Assembly: GCA_016198805.1 (NCBI GenBank)
Contig: JACQHU010000186.1
Location: 1-5,853, forward strand
Direction of reading: 5' to 3'
DNA from: Armatimonadota bacterium
GTDB lineage: Bacteria; Sysuimicrobiota; Sysuimicrobiia; Sysuimicrobiales; Humicultoraceae
DNA length: 5,853 nucleotides
This document shows positions 1-5,853 of this stretch, piece after piece (within the stretch, counting starts at the first letter, position 1; each line of letters begins with the position of its first letter). The position numbers and the translations under genes were made by a program. The notes beneath the pieces were generated by a model. That model saw only the letters and a program-made list of their open reading frames with translations, made no database searches and was not told the DNA's origin.

Positions 1-604
1 CGACAGGAGTGGGCCGGGCCTCGTGGACCCGCCACACGGTGAACACCAGGGTGGCGAGCAGGACGCCGATGATCAGCCCGTAGACGACGGACCGGTGGTC
101 CCGCATGAGCAGACCTGCGCTGACCATCGCGGTCACGGTGCCCAGCCCGAACATCAGGCCCATCCAGCCTGAGGCCTGGCCTCGCTGCTCGGGAGGGACA
201 AAATCAGGGATCAGGCCGCTGTAAGCCGAACCGCCGAAGTTGTTGGAGAATTGCACGAGGTAGTACGAGAGGACGAAGGCGGCGAGGACTGGGGCTCTGG
301 CGAGCAGCAGGAGCGCTGCGACGTTCAGGATCCCGCCGGCGATCATGAAGGGCCGTCGCCGTCCCATGGCCAGCTGGCTGCGATCGGACAGCGCGCCGGA
401 CAGCGGCATCACCACCATCGCAATGGCCGCTCCGCCCGCCAGGACCTGGGCCAGCCGGGTGCCCTTCTCCGCCTCGGAGACGAACCGCAGGATCTCCGAC
501 GGAATGACGACCGCCAGCAGCGCCCCCCAGTGGAAGTTGAGCCCGAACCAGTTCAGGCTGATATCGAGGAGCTCACGCGTGCTCATCCTGCGCTCGCCGG
601 TCAT
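1..604 (-). CDS. MFS transporter, SLC45/sucrose-transporter-like, N-terminal part (cut by window edge)
   Basis: This is the first ~201 residues of an inner-membrane secondary transporter; the C-terminal half lies beyond base 1. Reading leftward, the frame stays open and gives about six hydrophobic segments (roughly residues 20-44, 50-72, 86-103, 105-123, 145-168 and 173-192), the N-terminal half of a 12-helix MFS fold. The loop between helices 2 and 3 (residues 70-86) reads GALSDRSQLAMGRRRPF. This is the MFS signature in the form typical of SLC45, plant sucrose carriers and GPH-like sugar symporters. A second typical motif, DFVPPEQRGQASG, precedes helix 5. I chose the ATG at 604; an in-frame ATG at 586, six codons later, is the alternative, and neither has a strong Shine-Dalgarno. 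The gene diverges from a GH1 glycosidase 79 bp away, which suggests import of the glycoside cleaved by that enzyme. The sugar substrate is inference; membership of the MFS is well supported. Confidence 0.85.
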   Translation of the reverse strand, partial: MTGERRMSTRELLDISLNWFGLNFHWGALLAVVIPSEILRFVSEAEKGTRLAQVLAGGAAIAMVVMPLSGALSDRSQLAMGRRRPFMIAGGILNVAALLLLARAPVLAAFVLSYYLVQFSNNFGGSAYSGLIPDFVPPEQRGQASGWMGLMFGLGTVTAMVSAGLLMRDHRSVVYGLIIGVLLATLVFTVWRVHEARPTPV

Positions 605-671
605 CGGCACCCCCGGGAGGAAGCAGCGCGGCCGGGCCTGAAGCGACGGTAGAGCCAATTCCACACGGTCC

Positions 672-676
672 GGAGG
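672..676 (+). promoter_or_regulatory. Shine-Dalgarno site of the GH1 gene
   Basis: GGAGG lies 7 nt upstream of the GTG at 684. It fixes this non-ATG start, which also places the family's N-terminal FPDGFRWGTATSAYQ motif four residues in. I see no convincing -35/-10 pair in the 79 bp between the two divergent genes. Confidence 0.8.
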
Positions 677-683
677 CGCACCT

Positions 684-1949
684 GTGGGCATTGGATTCCC
701 GGACGGATTCCGGTGGGGCACCGCGACCAGCGCCTATCAGGTGGAAGGGGACAACACCGCCAGCGACTGGTGGCTCTGGGAGCAGCAGCCCGGGCGTATT
801 CGCGGCGGCGACCGGTCAGGCCTGGCCTGCGACTGGTGGCGGTCTGCCGAGCGCGACTTTGATCTGATGGTCGCCCTCCACCAGAATGCCGCCCGGCTGT
901 CGGTGGAGTGGAGCCGCCTGGAGCCGCGCCCGGGACAGTGGGATCAGGCGGCCGAAGAGCGCTACCTGGAGATGTTCCGCGGGCTGCGCGCGCGCGGCAT
1001 CGAGCCCCTGGTCACGCTCAACCATTTCACGCTCCCCCGGTGGGTCGCCGAGCGGGGCGGGTGGACCTGGAAGGGCATCGTGCCGGCGTTGGCGGCGTTT
1101 GCCGGCCGGTTCGTCCGGGCCGCGGCGGTCCTGGTGGACTTCTGGATCACCATCAACGAGCCGGTCGGGCACCTGATCGGCGCCTACCTACTTGGACAAT
1201 TGGCCCCCGGCCGGACCAGTCTGGCGGCATTCATCAGGGCGCTGGTGCATTCGGTGAGGGCCCACGCGGCCGCCTACCGGGCCGTGCACCAGGCCCAGCC
1301 TGAGGCCCGGGTCGGAGTGGCGGCCTACCTGCGCCCGGTGCAGCCGGTCCGGGCCGACTCACCGCTGGATCGGTGGCTGGCCGCGCGGATGGACCGCCTC
1401 GTGAACTGGATGTACCTGGACGCGCTCCGGACGGGATGGCTGGTGGGACCCGCGGGCATCCGCGTGCGCATCCCTGAGGCCGTCGGCACGCTGGACTTCC
1501 TCGGCGTGAACTACTACACGCGCACGCTGCTCGCGTTCGACCTGCGCCGCCCGCGAACGCTGTTCGCCCGCCCCGAGACGCCGTTCGACTCGGAGATGAG
1601 CGACGCCGACTACAGCGAGGTTTATCCCGACGGGCTGCTGCTTGCGCTCCGCCAGGCGCGCCGCTACGGACTCCCGATGTACGTCACGGAGAACGGCCTG
1701 CCCGACGCCGACGACGACCTGCGGCCGCGCTTCATCGTCGATCACCTCAGGCGCATCGGGCAGGCGGTTCAGGAAGGCTGTCCCGTCCTTGGCTACTATC
1801 ACTGGTCGCTGGTCGACAACTTCGAGTGGGCGGAGGGGTGGAACCTCCGTTTCGGCCTGTACGCGCTCGATCCCGCCACGCAGGTGCGAACGGCACGGCC
1901 CAGCGCGGCGCTCTACGCCGAGATCTGCCGGCAGAATGGGCTACCATAG
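684..1949 (+). CDS. Family 1 glycoside hydrolase (beta-glucosidase/beta-glycosidase)
   Basis: A complete 421-residue retaining beta-glycosidase with no signal peptide, so it is cytoplasmic. It would hydrolyse beta-linked glucosides or related disaccharides taken up intact. The N-terminal GH1 signature FPDGFRWGTATSAYQVEG contains the glycone-binding Q19. His114 lies in LNHFTLPRW. The acid/base is E159 in TINEP, the nucleophile is E336 in YVTENG, and N276-Y277-Y278 follow the usual pattern. The C-terminal HWSLVDNFEWAEGW carries E381 and W382. In 6-phospho-beta-glucosidases the position of E381 is Ser, followed by a Lys/Tyr phosphate pocket; Glu here argues for an unphosphorylated substrate, which agrees with the MFS transporter next door. 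At 421 residues it is slightly shorter than the usual 440-480, but no core motif is missing. The start is GTG with a good ribosome site. The gene ends 26 bp before the convergent esterase gene. GH1 assignment is near certain; exact sugar specificity cannot be read from sequence. Confidence 0.96.
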   Translation: MGIGFPDGFRWGTATSAYQVEGDNTASDWWLWEQQPGRIRGGDRSGLACDWWRSAERDFDLMVALHQNAARLSVEWSRLEPRPGQWDQAAEERYLEMFRGLRARGIEPLVTLNHFTLPRWVAERGGWTWKGIVPALAAFAGRFVRAAAVLVDFWITINEPVGHLIGAYLLGQLAPGRTSLAAFIRALVHSVRAHAAAYRAVHQAQPEARVGVAAYLRPVQPVRADSPLDRWLAARMDRLVNWMYLDALRTGWLVGPAGIRVRIPEAVGTLDFLGVNYYTRTLLAFDLRRPRTLFARPETPFDSEMSDADYSEVYPDGLLLALRQARRYGLPMYVTENGLPDADDDLRPRFIVDHLRRIGQAVQEGCPVLGYYHWSLVDNFEWAEGWNLRFGLYALDPATQVRTARPSAALYAEICRQNGLP

Positions 1950-1975
1950 CGCGCGCCGGCGGGCCGCGGCGATCG

Positions 1976-2947
1976 TTACGGTCGGATCGCGTGCTTCCTG
2001 AGGAAACCCCAGAGGACCTGGTTGGCGTCGATGTCCCGGCTCGTGCGCCCGATCACCCGCTCCGGGAGATACTGCCAGCCGCCGGGCCAGGTGTGCCCGC
2101 CGCCTTCGACGGCAAAGAGCACGACCTCCGTGCCTTCGGCGCATGGCCCGTACGCTTCCCGTCTCACCCGGGTGCCGTCGTTGGGATCTCTGTCAGGTTC
2201 GTAGGTGACGTTCGGTCCCTGTGGGCAGCGGTTGATAGCGGCCCAGGCGGCGACCGTCTCCGCCACCGAGAGCACCTTGCCGACGCTACGGCCGCCGCGA
2301 AACCCGATGTCGCCGCCTCCCCACGGCACCAGGGGGTCCTCGGTCCCCGGCATGAGCAAGACCGAGATCGGCCGCGCGGGCGGGCGCATCCGCGCAATCT
2401 GTTCTGACATCGAGACCGCCACGACACCGATCGCCGCGATCCTGGTCGAGAGCTCGCGGGCCAGGCGCTGCGCGAACAGGCCCCCGTTCGAGATGCCGGC
2501 CGCGTAGACGCGGCTGCGGTCGATCCCCGGCGTCAGGGAGAGATGGTCGATGAGGGCTGAGATGAAGCCGACGTCGTCGATGTTGTCCCTGTGGGCGCGG
2601 TACTCCGGGACCCCTCTCCCGTCGTTCCAGTGCCGGTCGATGCCGTCCGGGTAGACCACGATGAATCCGTCCCTGGCCGCCAGGCGGTTGAGGCCACCGG
2701 CGGTGAGCCGCTCCATGTTCTCACCGGTCCCGCCGCCGCCGTGCAGGGCGATGAAGAGCGGTAGAGGCCTGGTCTTCTCGTGAGTTGAAGGGACATACAG
2801 CCGATACGTTCGCTCAAGCCCGCCGACGACGAGCGAGCCTGCATGGCTCCCCGGAGAGAGGCCCTGGCCCGCGCCCGCAGCGGTCGTATCCCGGTAGGCT
2901 AACGCGAGCGCGAAGACCACCAGTCCCGCCGCCAGCATCCTCACCAT
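1976..2947 (-). CDS. Secreted PHB-depolymerase/feruloyl-esterase-like alpha/beta-hydrolase (LpqC type)
   Basis: A 323-residue exported esterase. Residues 1-26 form a Sec signal peptide: MVR, then a hydrophobic core of about 15 residues, then a small-residue region with plausible cleavage near AGA-GQ. The mature part has the alpha/beta-hydrolase order of this group: oxyanion-hole loop LHGGGGTGEN (residues 69-78), VVYPDG (97-102), nucleophile elbow GISNGG with S153, an acid at D204 in MPGTEDPLVPWGGG, and H285 in EGGGHTWPGG. C241 and C269 could form a disulfide. COG3509 proteins include PHB depolymerases, feruloyl esterases and acetylxylan esterases, so the ester substrate is open. The same frame stays open upstream to 3145, but that extension overlaps the TPR gene, whereas the ATG at 2947 has GGAGAGG six nt upstream and begins the signal peptide exactly. 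The gene lies 67 bp downstream of the TPR gene on the same strand and may share its transcript. It is convergent with the GH1 gene. Confidence 0.92.
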   Translation of the reverse strand: MVRMLAAGLVVFALALAYRDTTAAGAGQGLSPGSHAGSLVVGGLERTYRLYVPSTHEKTRPLPLFIALHGGGGTGENMERLTAGGLNRLAARDGFIVVYPDGIDRHWNDGRGVPEYRAHRDNIDDVGFISALIDHLSLTPGIDRSRVYAAGISNGGLFAQRLARELSTRIAAIGVVAVSMSEQIARMRPPARPISVLLMPGTEDPLVPWGGGDIGFRGGRSVGKVLSVAETVAAWAAINRCPQGPNVTYEPDRDPNDGTRVRREAYGPCAEGTEVVLFAVEGGGHTWPGGWQYLPERVIGRTSRDIDANQVLWGFLRKHAIRP

Positions 2948-2953
2948 GGTGCA

Positions 2954-2960
2954 CCTCTCC
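2954..2960 (-). promoter_or_regulatory. Shine-Dalgarno site of the secreted esterase
   Basis: Read leftward, GGAGAGG stands 6 nt before the ATG at 2947. It decides the start of the esterase against the longer open frame reaching 3145, which would overlap the TPR coding sequence. Confidence 0.75.
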
Positions 2961-3014
2961 GTCTGCCGTCCACTCCTTGGACCGGCAGAACCCCGGCGGC
3001 GTTTATGCGAACTC

Positions 3015-3500
3015 TCAGTTGAACTGCGCGATGAGCCTGGACAGCGCCTCTTTCGCAGGTTCGTAGTCGGGCTCGACCTCCAGGGCCTGCCTGAACGCTC
3101 CCCTGGCGTCCTCGAAGCGTCCGAGCAGCAGGTAGGCCCGACCAAGGTTCATGTGGGCGAAGTGGTAGGAGTCGTAACGCCTGGTCTGCAGCGCCCTCTG
3201 GAGATACGGAATGGCCTGCTCGGGCTCACCCAGCTGCAGCAGGTACGCACCGATGTCGTTCCAGGGATTACCGAACTCCGGGTCGACGGCGATCGCCTTC
3301 TTGCATTCCTCGATCGCCTCGTCCAGCCTGTCCATGAAGCTGTACGTCCATCCAAGGAATGTGTGCGCCTCGGCGGTCGGCAGGACCTCGATGCTGGCCT
3401 TGTAGTACGTCACCGCCTCCTCCAGCTTCCCTTCCATCTGGAGGGCGTAGGCCTTCCGCCAGAGACCGACGGCTTTCGTCAGACGCTCCGCGTCGGGCAT
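3015..3500 (-). CDS. TPR-repeat protein
   Basis: A 161-residue soluble protein made almost wholly of tetratricopeptide repeats, with no signal peptide or membrane segment. Four TPR units can be seen at about residues 11-44, 45-78, 79-112 and 115-148. Each has the helix-turn-helix pattern with the conserved G/A-Y and P positions (for example LGRAYLLLGRFEDARGAFRQALEVEPDY near the end, residues 119-146). TPRs act as protein-binding scaffolds, so this is most likely an adaptor; no enzymatic domain is present. The ATG at 3500 lies 4 nt after the TGA of the radical SAM gene and has only a weak ribosome site, which suggests translational coupling. The same frame stays open to 3680 inside the upstream gene, but that extension has no TPR character and overlaps a conserved enzyme, so I reject it. 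Partner unknown; AmrS is the natural candidate by position. Confidence 0.9.
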   Translation of the reverse strand: MPDAERLTKAVGLWRKAYALQMEGKLEEAVTYYKASIEVLPTAEAHTFLGWTYSFMDRLDEAIEECKKAIAVDPEFGNPWNDIGAYLLQLGEPEQAIPYLQRALQTRRYDSYHFAHMNLGRAYLLLGRFEDARGAFRQALEVEPDYEPAKEALSRLIAQFN

Positions 3501-3504
3501 GAGC

Positions 3505-5826
3505 TCAGGACCAGATCCCCGGGATGGCGGCCCCGCAGTCGGGACACCGGCCGCCGGTGGCGGCCAGGCGGTTCTGGCGGATGTGATAGCCGACCCGCTC
3601 CACCAGCAGGGCCCGGCAGCGCGGACAGAAGGTGTGCTCGTAGGGACCGACCCGTCCGGGCAGATTGCCCGCGTAGACAAACCGCAGGCCCGCCGCCTCG
3701 CCGAGACGCGCCGCGCGCAACAGCGTGCCGGCCTGCGTGTAGTCGTACTCGGTCATCTTGTAGTCTGGGTGGAACGCCGTTACGTGCCAGGGGATGTCCG
3801 GCGAGATCGAGGCGATGAACTCCGCGGCCTGGCGGAGTTCCTTGTCGGAGTCGTTCCATCCGGGGATGACCAGCGTGACGATCTCCATCCAGAAGCCCAT
3901 TGCGTGGACCATCTTGATCGTGTCCAGGACCCGCTCCAGCACCCCGCCCAGGTAGCGGTAGTTCTTCTGGCTCATGGACTTGAGGTCGATCTTGTAAGCA
4001 TCGCACCAGGGGCGCAGGAATTCCAGGGCTTCAGGTGTGGCGTTCCCGTTGCTGATGAAGCACGTGCGCAGCCCCGCGGCCCGGGCCTTCTTGAAGACGT
4101 CGACGGCCCATTCGGCGGTGATCAGCGGTTCGTTATACGAACTGCCGACCAGCCGGACGCCGGAGCGCAGTCCGAGGTCCACCAGCAGATCGGGTGTGAC
4201 ATCCTCCGGCGCCGCGCCGGCGACGGGATCCCGCAGCGCCTGCGAGGTGATGTAGTTCTGGCAGTTGGATGCGGCGATGAAGCCTGCAAGGTACGAGTGG
4301 TCCTCATCAACTTCGAGATTGAAGACGTAGCCCTGGTGGTGCCCTGCCTCAACGGCGCGAATCGGGACGTAATAGTAGTCCTCATCTTCCCAGTGCCGGC
4401 GCCGGGACTTCTCGTGCCAGCGCACATGGAAAACCTGCGGTGCCCGCTCGACCGGTCGTCCTTCGATGGGACTCCTGACCGGTTTGTAGCCGGCGAGCGA
4501 GGGCACATAGCCGAGCTTGAGGGCGAGCCATGCGATGCCAAGAGCTAACTCTTTGGAGACGGAGGCAGTCTGAACGAAACCGCGCCCGGATTGGGCGCCG
4601 GCGCCTTCAACATAGGCTCGCAAGAAGGCTTCGACGACTGCCCGAGGCGCCTGGAATAGAGGCCGCGCCACGCGCTTGTCCTTCGCACGGGGGCCACACA
4701 GGGCCTTGAACAGGTGCCCTACGGAAGCCTTATGGCAGACGACCGCGCAGGTTGTCGTTCGATTCTCAACAATTGCTGTGACCCCAAAGATTTCCCGCAA
4801 GAGGCTCTGGACCCTGTACGCGGAGTCCACCTCTTTCCTGCCAAAGGAGAACGTCAGCGTAGCGCCGTTGATGCGGCGTTTTGTGTCCTGCCAGACGTAC
4901 CCTTCGGCGCAGTAGTAACCCAGGAGCGCAGCCAACGACTCCGTCAATGGCAGGCGAAGGGGGAAACCGGGAGCGTGCTCGTTGAAGATTCGAACCCTCT
5001 CTCCGTCGCTGACAAGACGCCGGGTGCCTCCGGCGAGAGGCAAGGAGAGCGCGCATTTCTCCGGCCGAGGCACGCCCCTCCTCATCCGAGATTCGTCCAC
5101 CATCGGGTCAAGTAACGATGGCACATCTAGGATGAGTGTTTCGGAAAACCTGTACCTCTTTGGGATCGCCAAACAGTGCTCTCTGGTGAGCTCCCGGGCC
5201 TGGGTCCAGGCAGGTGTGCCCGGTAGATTCCCGCGTCGGGGTCTGGCAATGGCGAGAAGCCTGTGGTCTGGCGTGCATTCGAATACCGGAAAGAAGGCAG
5301 GCCGGACCTTGAGCACCGGCCCCTCATATGGATGGCGGAAGACTGCTCGAATCTGCTTCGCCCGGCCTCGGTGCGAATATGCACGAAGATCCGTGGGGAA
5401 GGCGATCTCGCCATCAGGCTGAGACACCGTGGTCGCGCATGCGTTGAAAACGTCTTCGATCCGAAGCGGCCCCTGATTCGTGGCAACAACGGTGTCATTC
5501 GTGAAGCAATACGGGCAATGATAGTCGCATCCCAGCATCCCGAAGGTGAGCGTCTTCGAGCCCGGCAGGACGTGGAAGAACGGCTTCTTCTCGGTGGGGT
5601 CACACTGGAGGGCGGCGACGTAACCCCAGGGCACCCGCAGCGTGCCGCCCTCGTTGAACCGCACCTGGCAGATGCCGCGGTGGCCCGGGAAGATGACGCA
5701 CCGGTGGCCGCAGGCCACGCAGCGCAGTTTGCCGTCGGCCAGGCGCTCGTACAGCGCGCCCTCGGTCGTCCTGGCGTCGAGCACTGCGGCCAGATCGGTG
5801 GCGGCGCTCACCGTTGGCGTAGCCAT
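3505..5826 (-). CDS. amrS: AmmeMemoRadiSam system radical SAM enzyme AmrS, precursor with intein
   Basis: A 773-residue precursor of a radical SAM enzyme related to PFL-activating enzymes (COG1180, TIGR04337 type). The family is named for its association with MEMO and AMMECR1 proteins; its reaction is not established. Exteins: residues 1-106 and 522-773, giving a 358-residue spliced product of normal family length. The N-extein has a Cys cluster (C36, C39, C43, C53) and the family motif KKPFFHVLPGS before TFGMLGCDYHCPY. The radical SAM cysteines are C100, C104 and, after splicing, C522; in the precursor C107, the first intein residue, occupies the third position. The C-extein continues QNYITSQALRDP, then SYNEP (residues 563-567), YKIDLKS (611-617) and a C-terminal two-CxxC zinc-ribbon-like tail (C734, C737, C761, C764). 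The ATG at 5826 is preceded by AGGAGTGAGG at a loose spacing; the frame is still open to the right edge, so a longer N-terminus cannot be excluded. It heads a leftward operon with the TPR gene. MEMO and AMMECR1 genes are not in the window. Confidence 0.93.
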   Translation of the reverse strand: MATPTVSAATDLAAVLDARTTEGALYERLADGKLRCVACGHRCVIFPGHRGICQVRFNEGGTLRVPWGYVAALQCDPTEKKPFFHVLPGSKTLTFGMLGCDYHCPYCFTNDTVVATNQGPLRIEDVFNACATTVSQPDGEIAFPTDLRAYSHRGRAKQIRAVFRHPYEGPVLKVRPAFFPVFECTPDHRLLAIARPRRGNLPGTPAWTQARELTREHCLAIPKRYRFSETLILDVPSLLDPMVDESRMRRGVPRPEKCALSLPLAGGTRRLVSDGERVRIFNEHAPGFPLRLPLTESLAALLGYYCAEGYVWQDTKRRINGATLTFSFGRKEVDSAYRVQSLLREIFGVTAIVENRTTTCAVVCHKASVGHLFKALCGPRAKDKRVARPLFQAPRAVVEAFLRAYVEGAGAQSGRGFVQTASVSKELALGIAWLALKLGYVPSLAGYKPVRSPIEGRPVERAPQVFHVRWHEKSRRRHWEDEDYYYVPIRAVEAGHHQGYVFNLEVDEDHSYLAGFIAASNCQNYITSQALRDPVAGAAPEDVTPDLLVDLGLRSGVRLVGSSYNEPLITAEWAVDVFKKARAAGLRTCFISNGNATPEALEFLRPWCDAYKIDLKSMSQKNYRYLGGVLERVLDTIKMVHAMGFWMEIVTLVIPGWNDSDKELRQAAEFIASISPDIPWHVTAFHPDYKMTEYDYTQAGTLLRAARLGEAAGLRFVYAGNLPGRVGPYEHTFCPRCRALLVERVGYHIRQNRLAATGGRCPDCGAAIPGIWS
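4264..5508 (-). mobile_element. Intein (class 1, LAGLIDADG-bearing) inserted in the radical SAM CxxxCxxC motif
   Basis: An in-frame 415-residue intein, precursor residues 107-521. Block A begins with Cys1 (CFTNDTVVATNQGPLRIEDVF). Block B has the TxxH motif as ECTPDHRLL (T185, H188). Block F is VFNLEVDEDHSYLAG (H510), and block G ends FIAASN just before Cys+1 (C522). The terminal Asn521 is canonical, but the penultimate residue is Ser520 instead of the usual His. The boundaries are set by family homology: removing 107-521 restores CDYHCPYCQNYITSQ. Base composition differs from the host gene: hand counts give 28/60 GC at 5101-5160 and 31/60 at 4741-4800, against 45/60 at 3541-3600 and 42/60 at 5581-5640, though some intein stretches reach about 62%. 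This is compatible with acquisition by homing from a less GC-rich donor. Splicing competence is likely given the retained blocks but is not proven by sequence. Confidence 0.95.
4492..4959 (-). other. LAGLIDADG homing endonuclease domain inside the intein, second active site damaged
   Basis: Approximate precursor residues 290-445. The first dodecapeptide motif is SLAALLGYYCAEGYVW (297-312), with E308 at the catalytic acid position, the form seen in many inteins. Block D/E follows as KRVARPLF (384-391) and then FLRAYVEGAGA (401-411), where consensus is close to FLRAYVEGDGS: the catalytic Asp is replaced by A409 (codon GCC at 4602-4600, one transversion from GAC). A block H-like segment, LALGIAWLALKLGYVPSL, ends the domain. 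No stop or frameshift is present, as expected because the intein must stay in frame to splice. The domain edges are estimated. The likely reading is an endonuclease that has lost double-strand cleavage; a nickase or residual binding role is possible. Confidence 0.8.
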
Positions 5827-5853
5827 GGCCCTGGCGTCCTCACTCCTATTGTA

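Noticed and set aside
251..652. Plus-strand open frame of 133 codons and a second of 98 codons
   Set aside because: Both lie opposite the MFS gene, are rich in Arg/Gly/Pro/His as antisense GC-rich frames are, and show no recognisable motif. The minus-strand frame has clear membrane segments and MFS motifs.
1950..1975. GC-rich stretch between the convergent GH1 and esterase genes as a bidirectional terminator
   Set aside because: Only a 5-bp stem can be drawn (1954-1958 with 1967-1971, loop of 8) and no T tract follows on either strand. In such GC-rich DNA this is not distinguishable from chance.
2948..3145. N-terminal extension of the esterase frame to 3145
   Set aside because: It overlaps the TPR coding sequence on the same strand, would bury the signal peptide inside the protein, and ignores the GGAGAGG site placed just before the ATG at 2947.
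3501..3680. N-terminal extension of the TPR frame to 3680
   Set aside because: The added residues overlap the conserved C-terminus of AmrS, show no TPR pattern, and the ATG right after the AmrS stop fits translational coupling better.
3499..4548. Plus-strand open frame of 349 codons
   Set aside because: It is a shadow of the AmrS/intein gene. It has no known motif, while the opposite strand encodes a recognisable radical SAM enzyme and intein through the whole span.
4264..5508. The insert in AmrS as an extra enzymatic domain or an assembly chimera
   Set aside because: It starts with Cys, ends with Asn-Cys, and has intein blocks A, B, F and a LAGLIDADG domain in the right order. Its removal restores the family motif in frame, so an intein explains it fully.
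5827..5853. TACAAT at the right edge as a -10 promoter box for amrS
   Set aside because: It would leave a leader of only about 15 nt and the -35 region is outside the window. The AGGAG next to it is better read as part of a ribosome site.

Overview
The window is about 5.85 kb of GC-rich DNA and reads like a bacterial chromosome or metagenomic contig. Two genes have clear Shine-Dalgarno sites, one uses a GTG start, and an exported alpha/beta-hydrolase has an ordinary Sec signal peptide. I cannot name the organism. A high-GC environmental bacterium, possibly anaerobic or thermophilic, fits the gene content, but that is inference. No rRNA, tRNA, CRISPR array or insertion sequence is visible.

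Layout, left to right: (1) 1-604, minus strand: the N-terminal ~200 residues of an MFS transporter that runs off the left edge, with an SLC45/sucrose-transporter-like loop motif. (2) 684-1949, plus strand, diverging from it across 79 bp: a complete family 1 glycoside hydrolase with all catalytic and subsite -1 residues in place. (3) 1976-2947, minus strand, convergent with the hydrolase: a secreted esterase of the PHB-depolymerase/feruloyl-esterase-like (LpqC, COG3509) group. (4) 3015-3500, minus: a small protein made almost wholly of four TPR units. (5) 3505-5826, minus: the radical SAM enzyme of the AmmeMemoRadiSam system (AmrS), interrupted by a 415-residue intein.

The main discovery is the intein (4264-5508). 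It lies immediately before the third cysteine of the radical SAM CxxxCxxC motif, so the +1 extein nucleophile of protein splicing is also a predicted ligand of the [4Fe-4S] cluster. The unspliced precursor lacks a normal cluster-binding loop. Splicing would rejoin CDYHCPY to CQNYITSQ and give a 358-residue enzyme of normal family length. The intein keeps splicing blocks A, B and F, but has Ser rather than His as its penultimate residue. It also carries a two-motif LAGLIDADG endonuclease whose second catalytic acid is replaced by Ala, so its homing activity is probably lost or impaired.

How the genes may work together: AmrS, the TPR protein and probably the esterase form one leftward transcription unit. 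AmrS and the TPR gene are separated by 4 nt and are probably translationally coupled. The MFS transporter and GH1 enzyme look like a divergent uptake/hydrolysis pair for an unphosphorylated glycoside. The MEMO and AMMECR1 partners of AmrS are not in the window and may lie just beyond the right edge.
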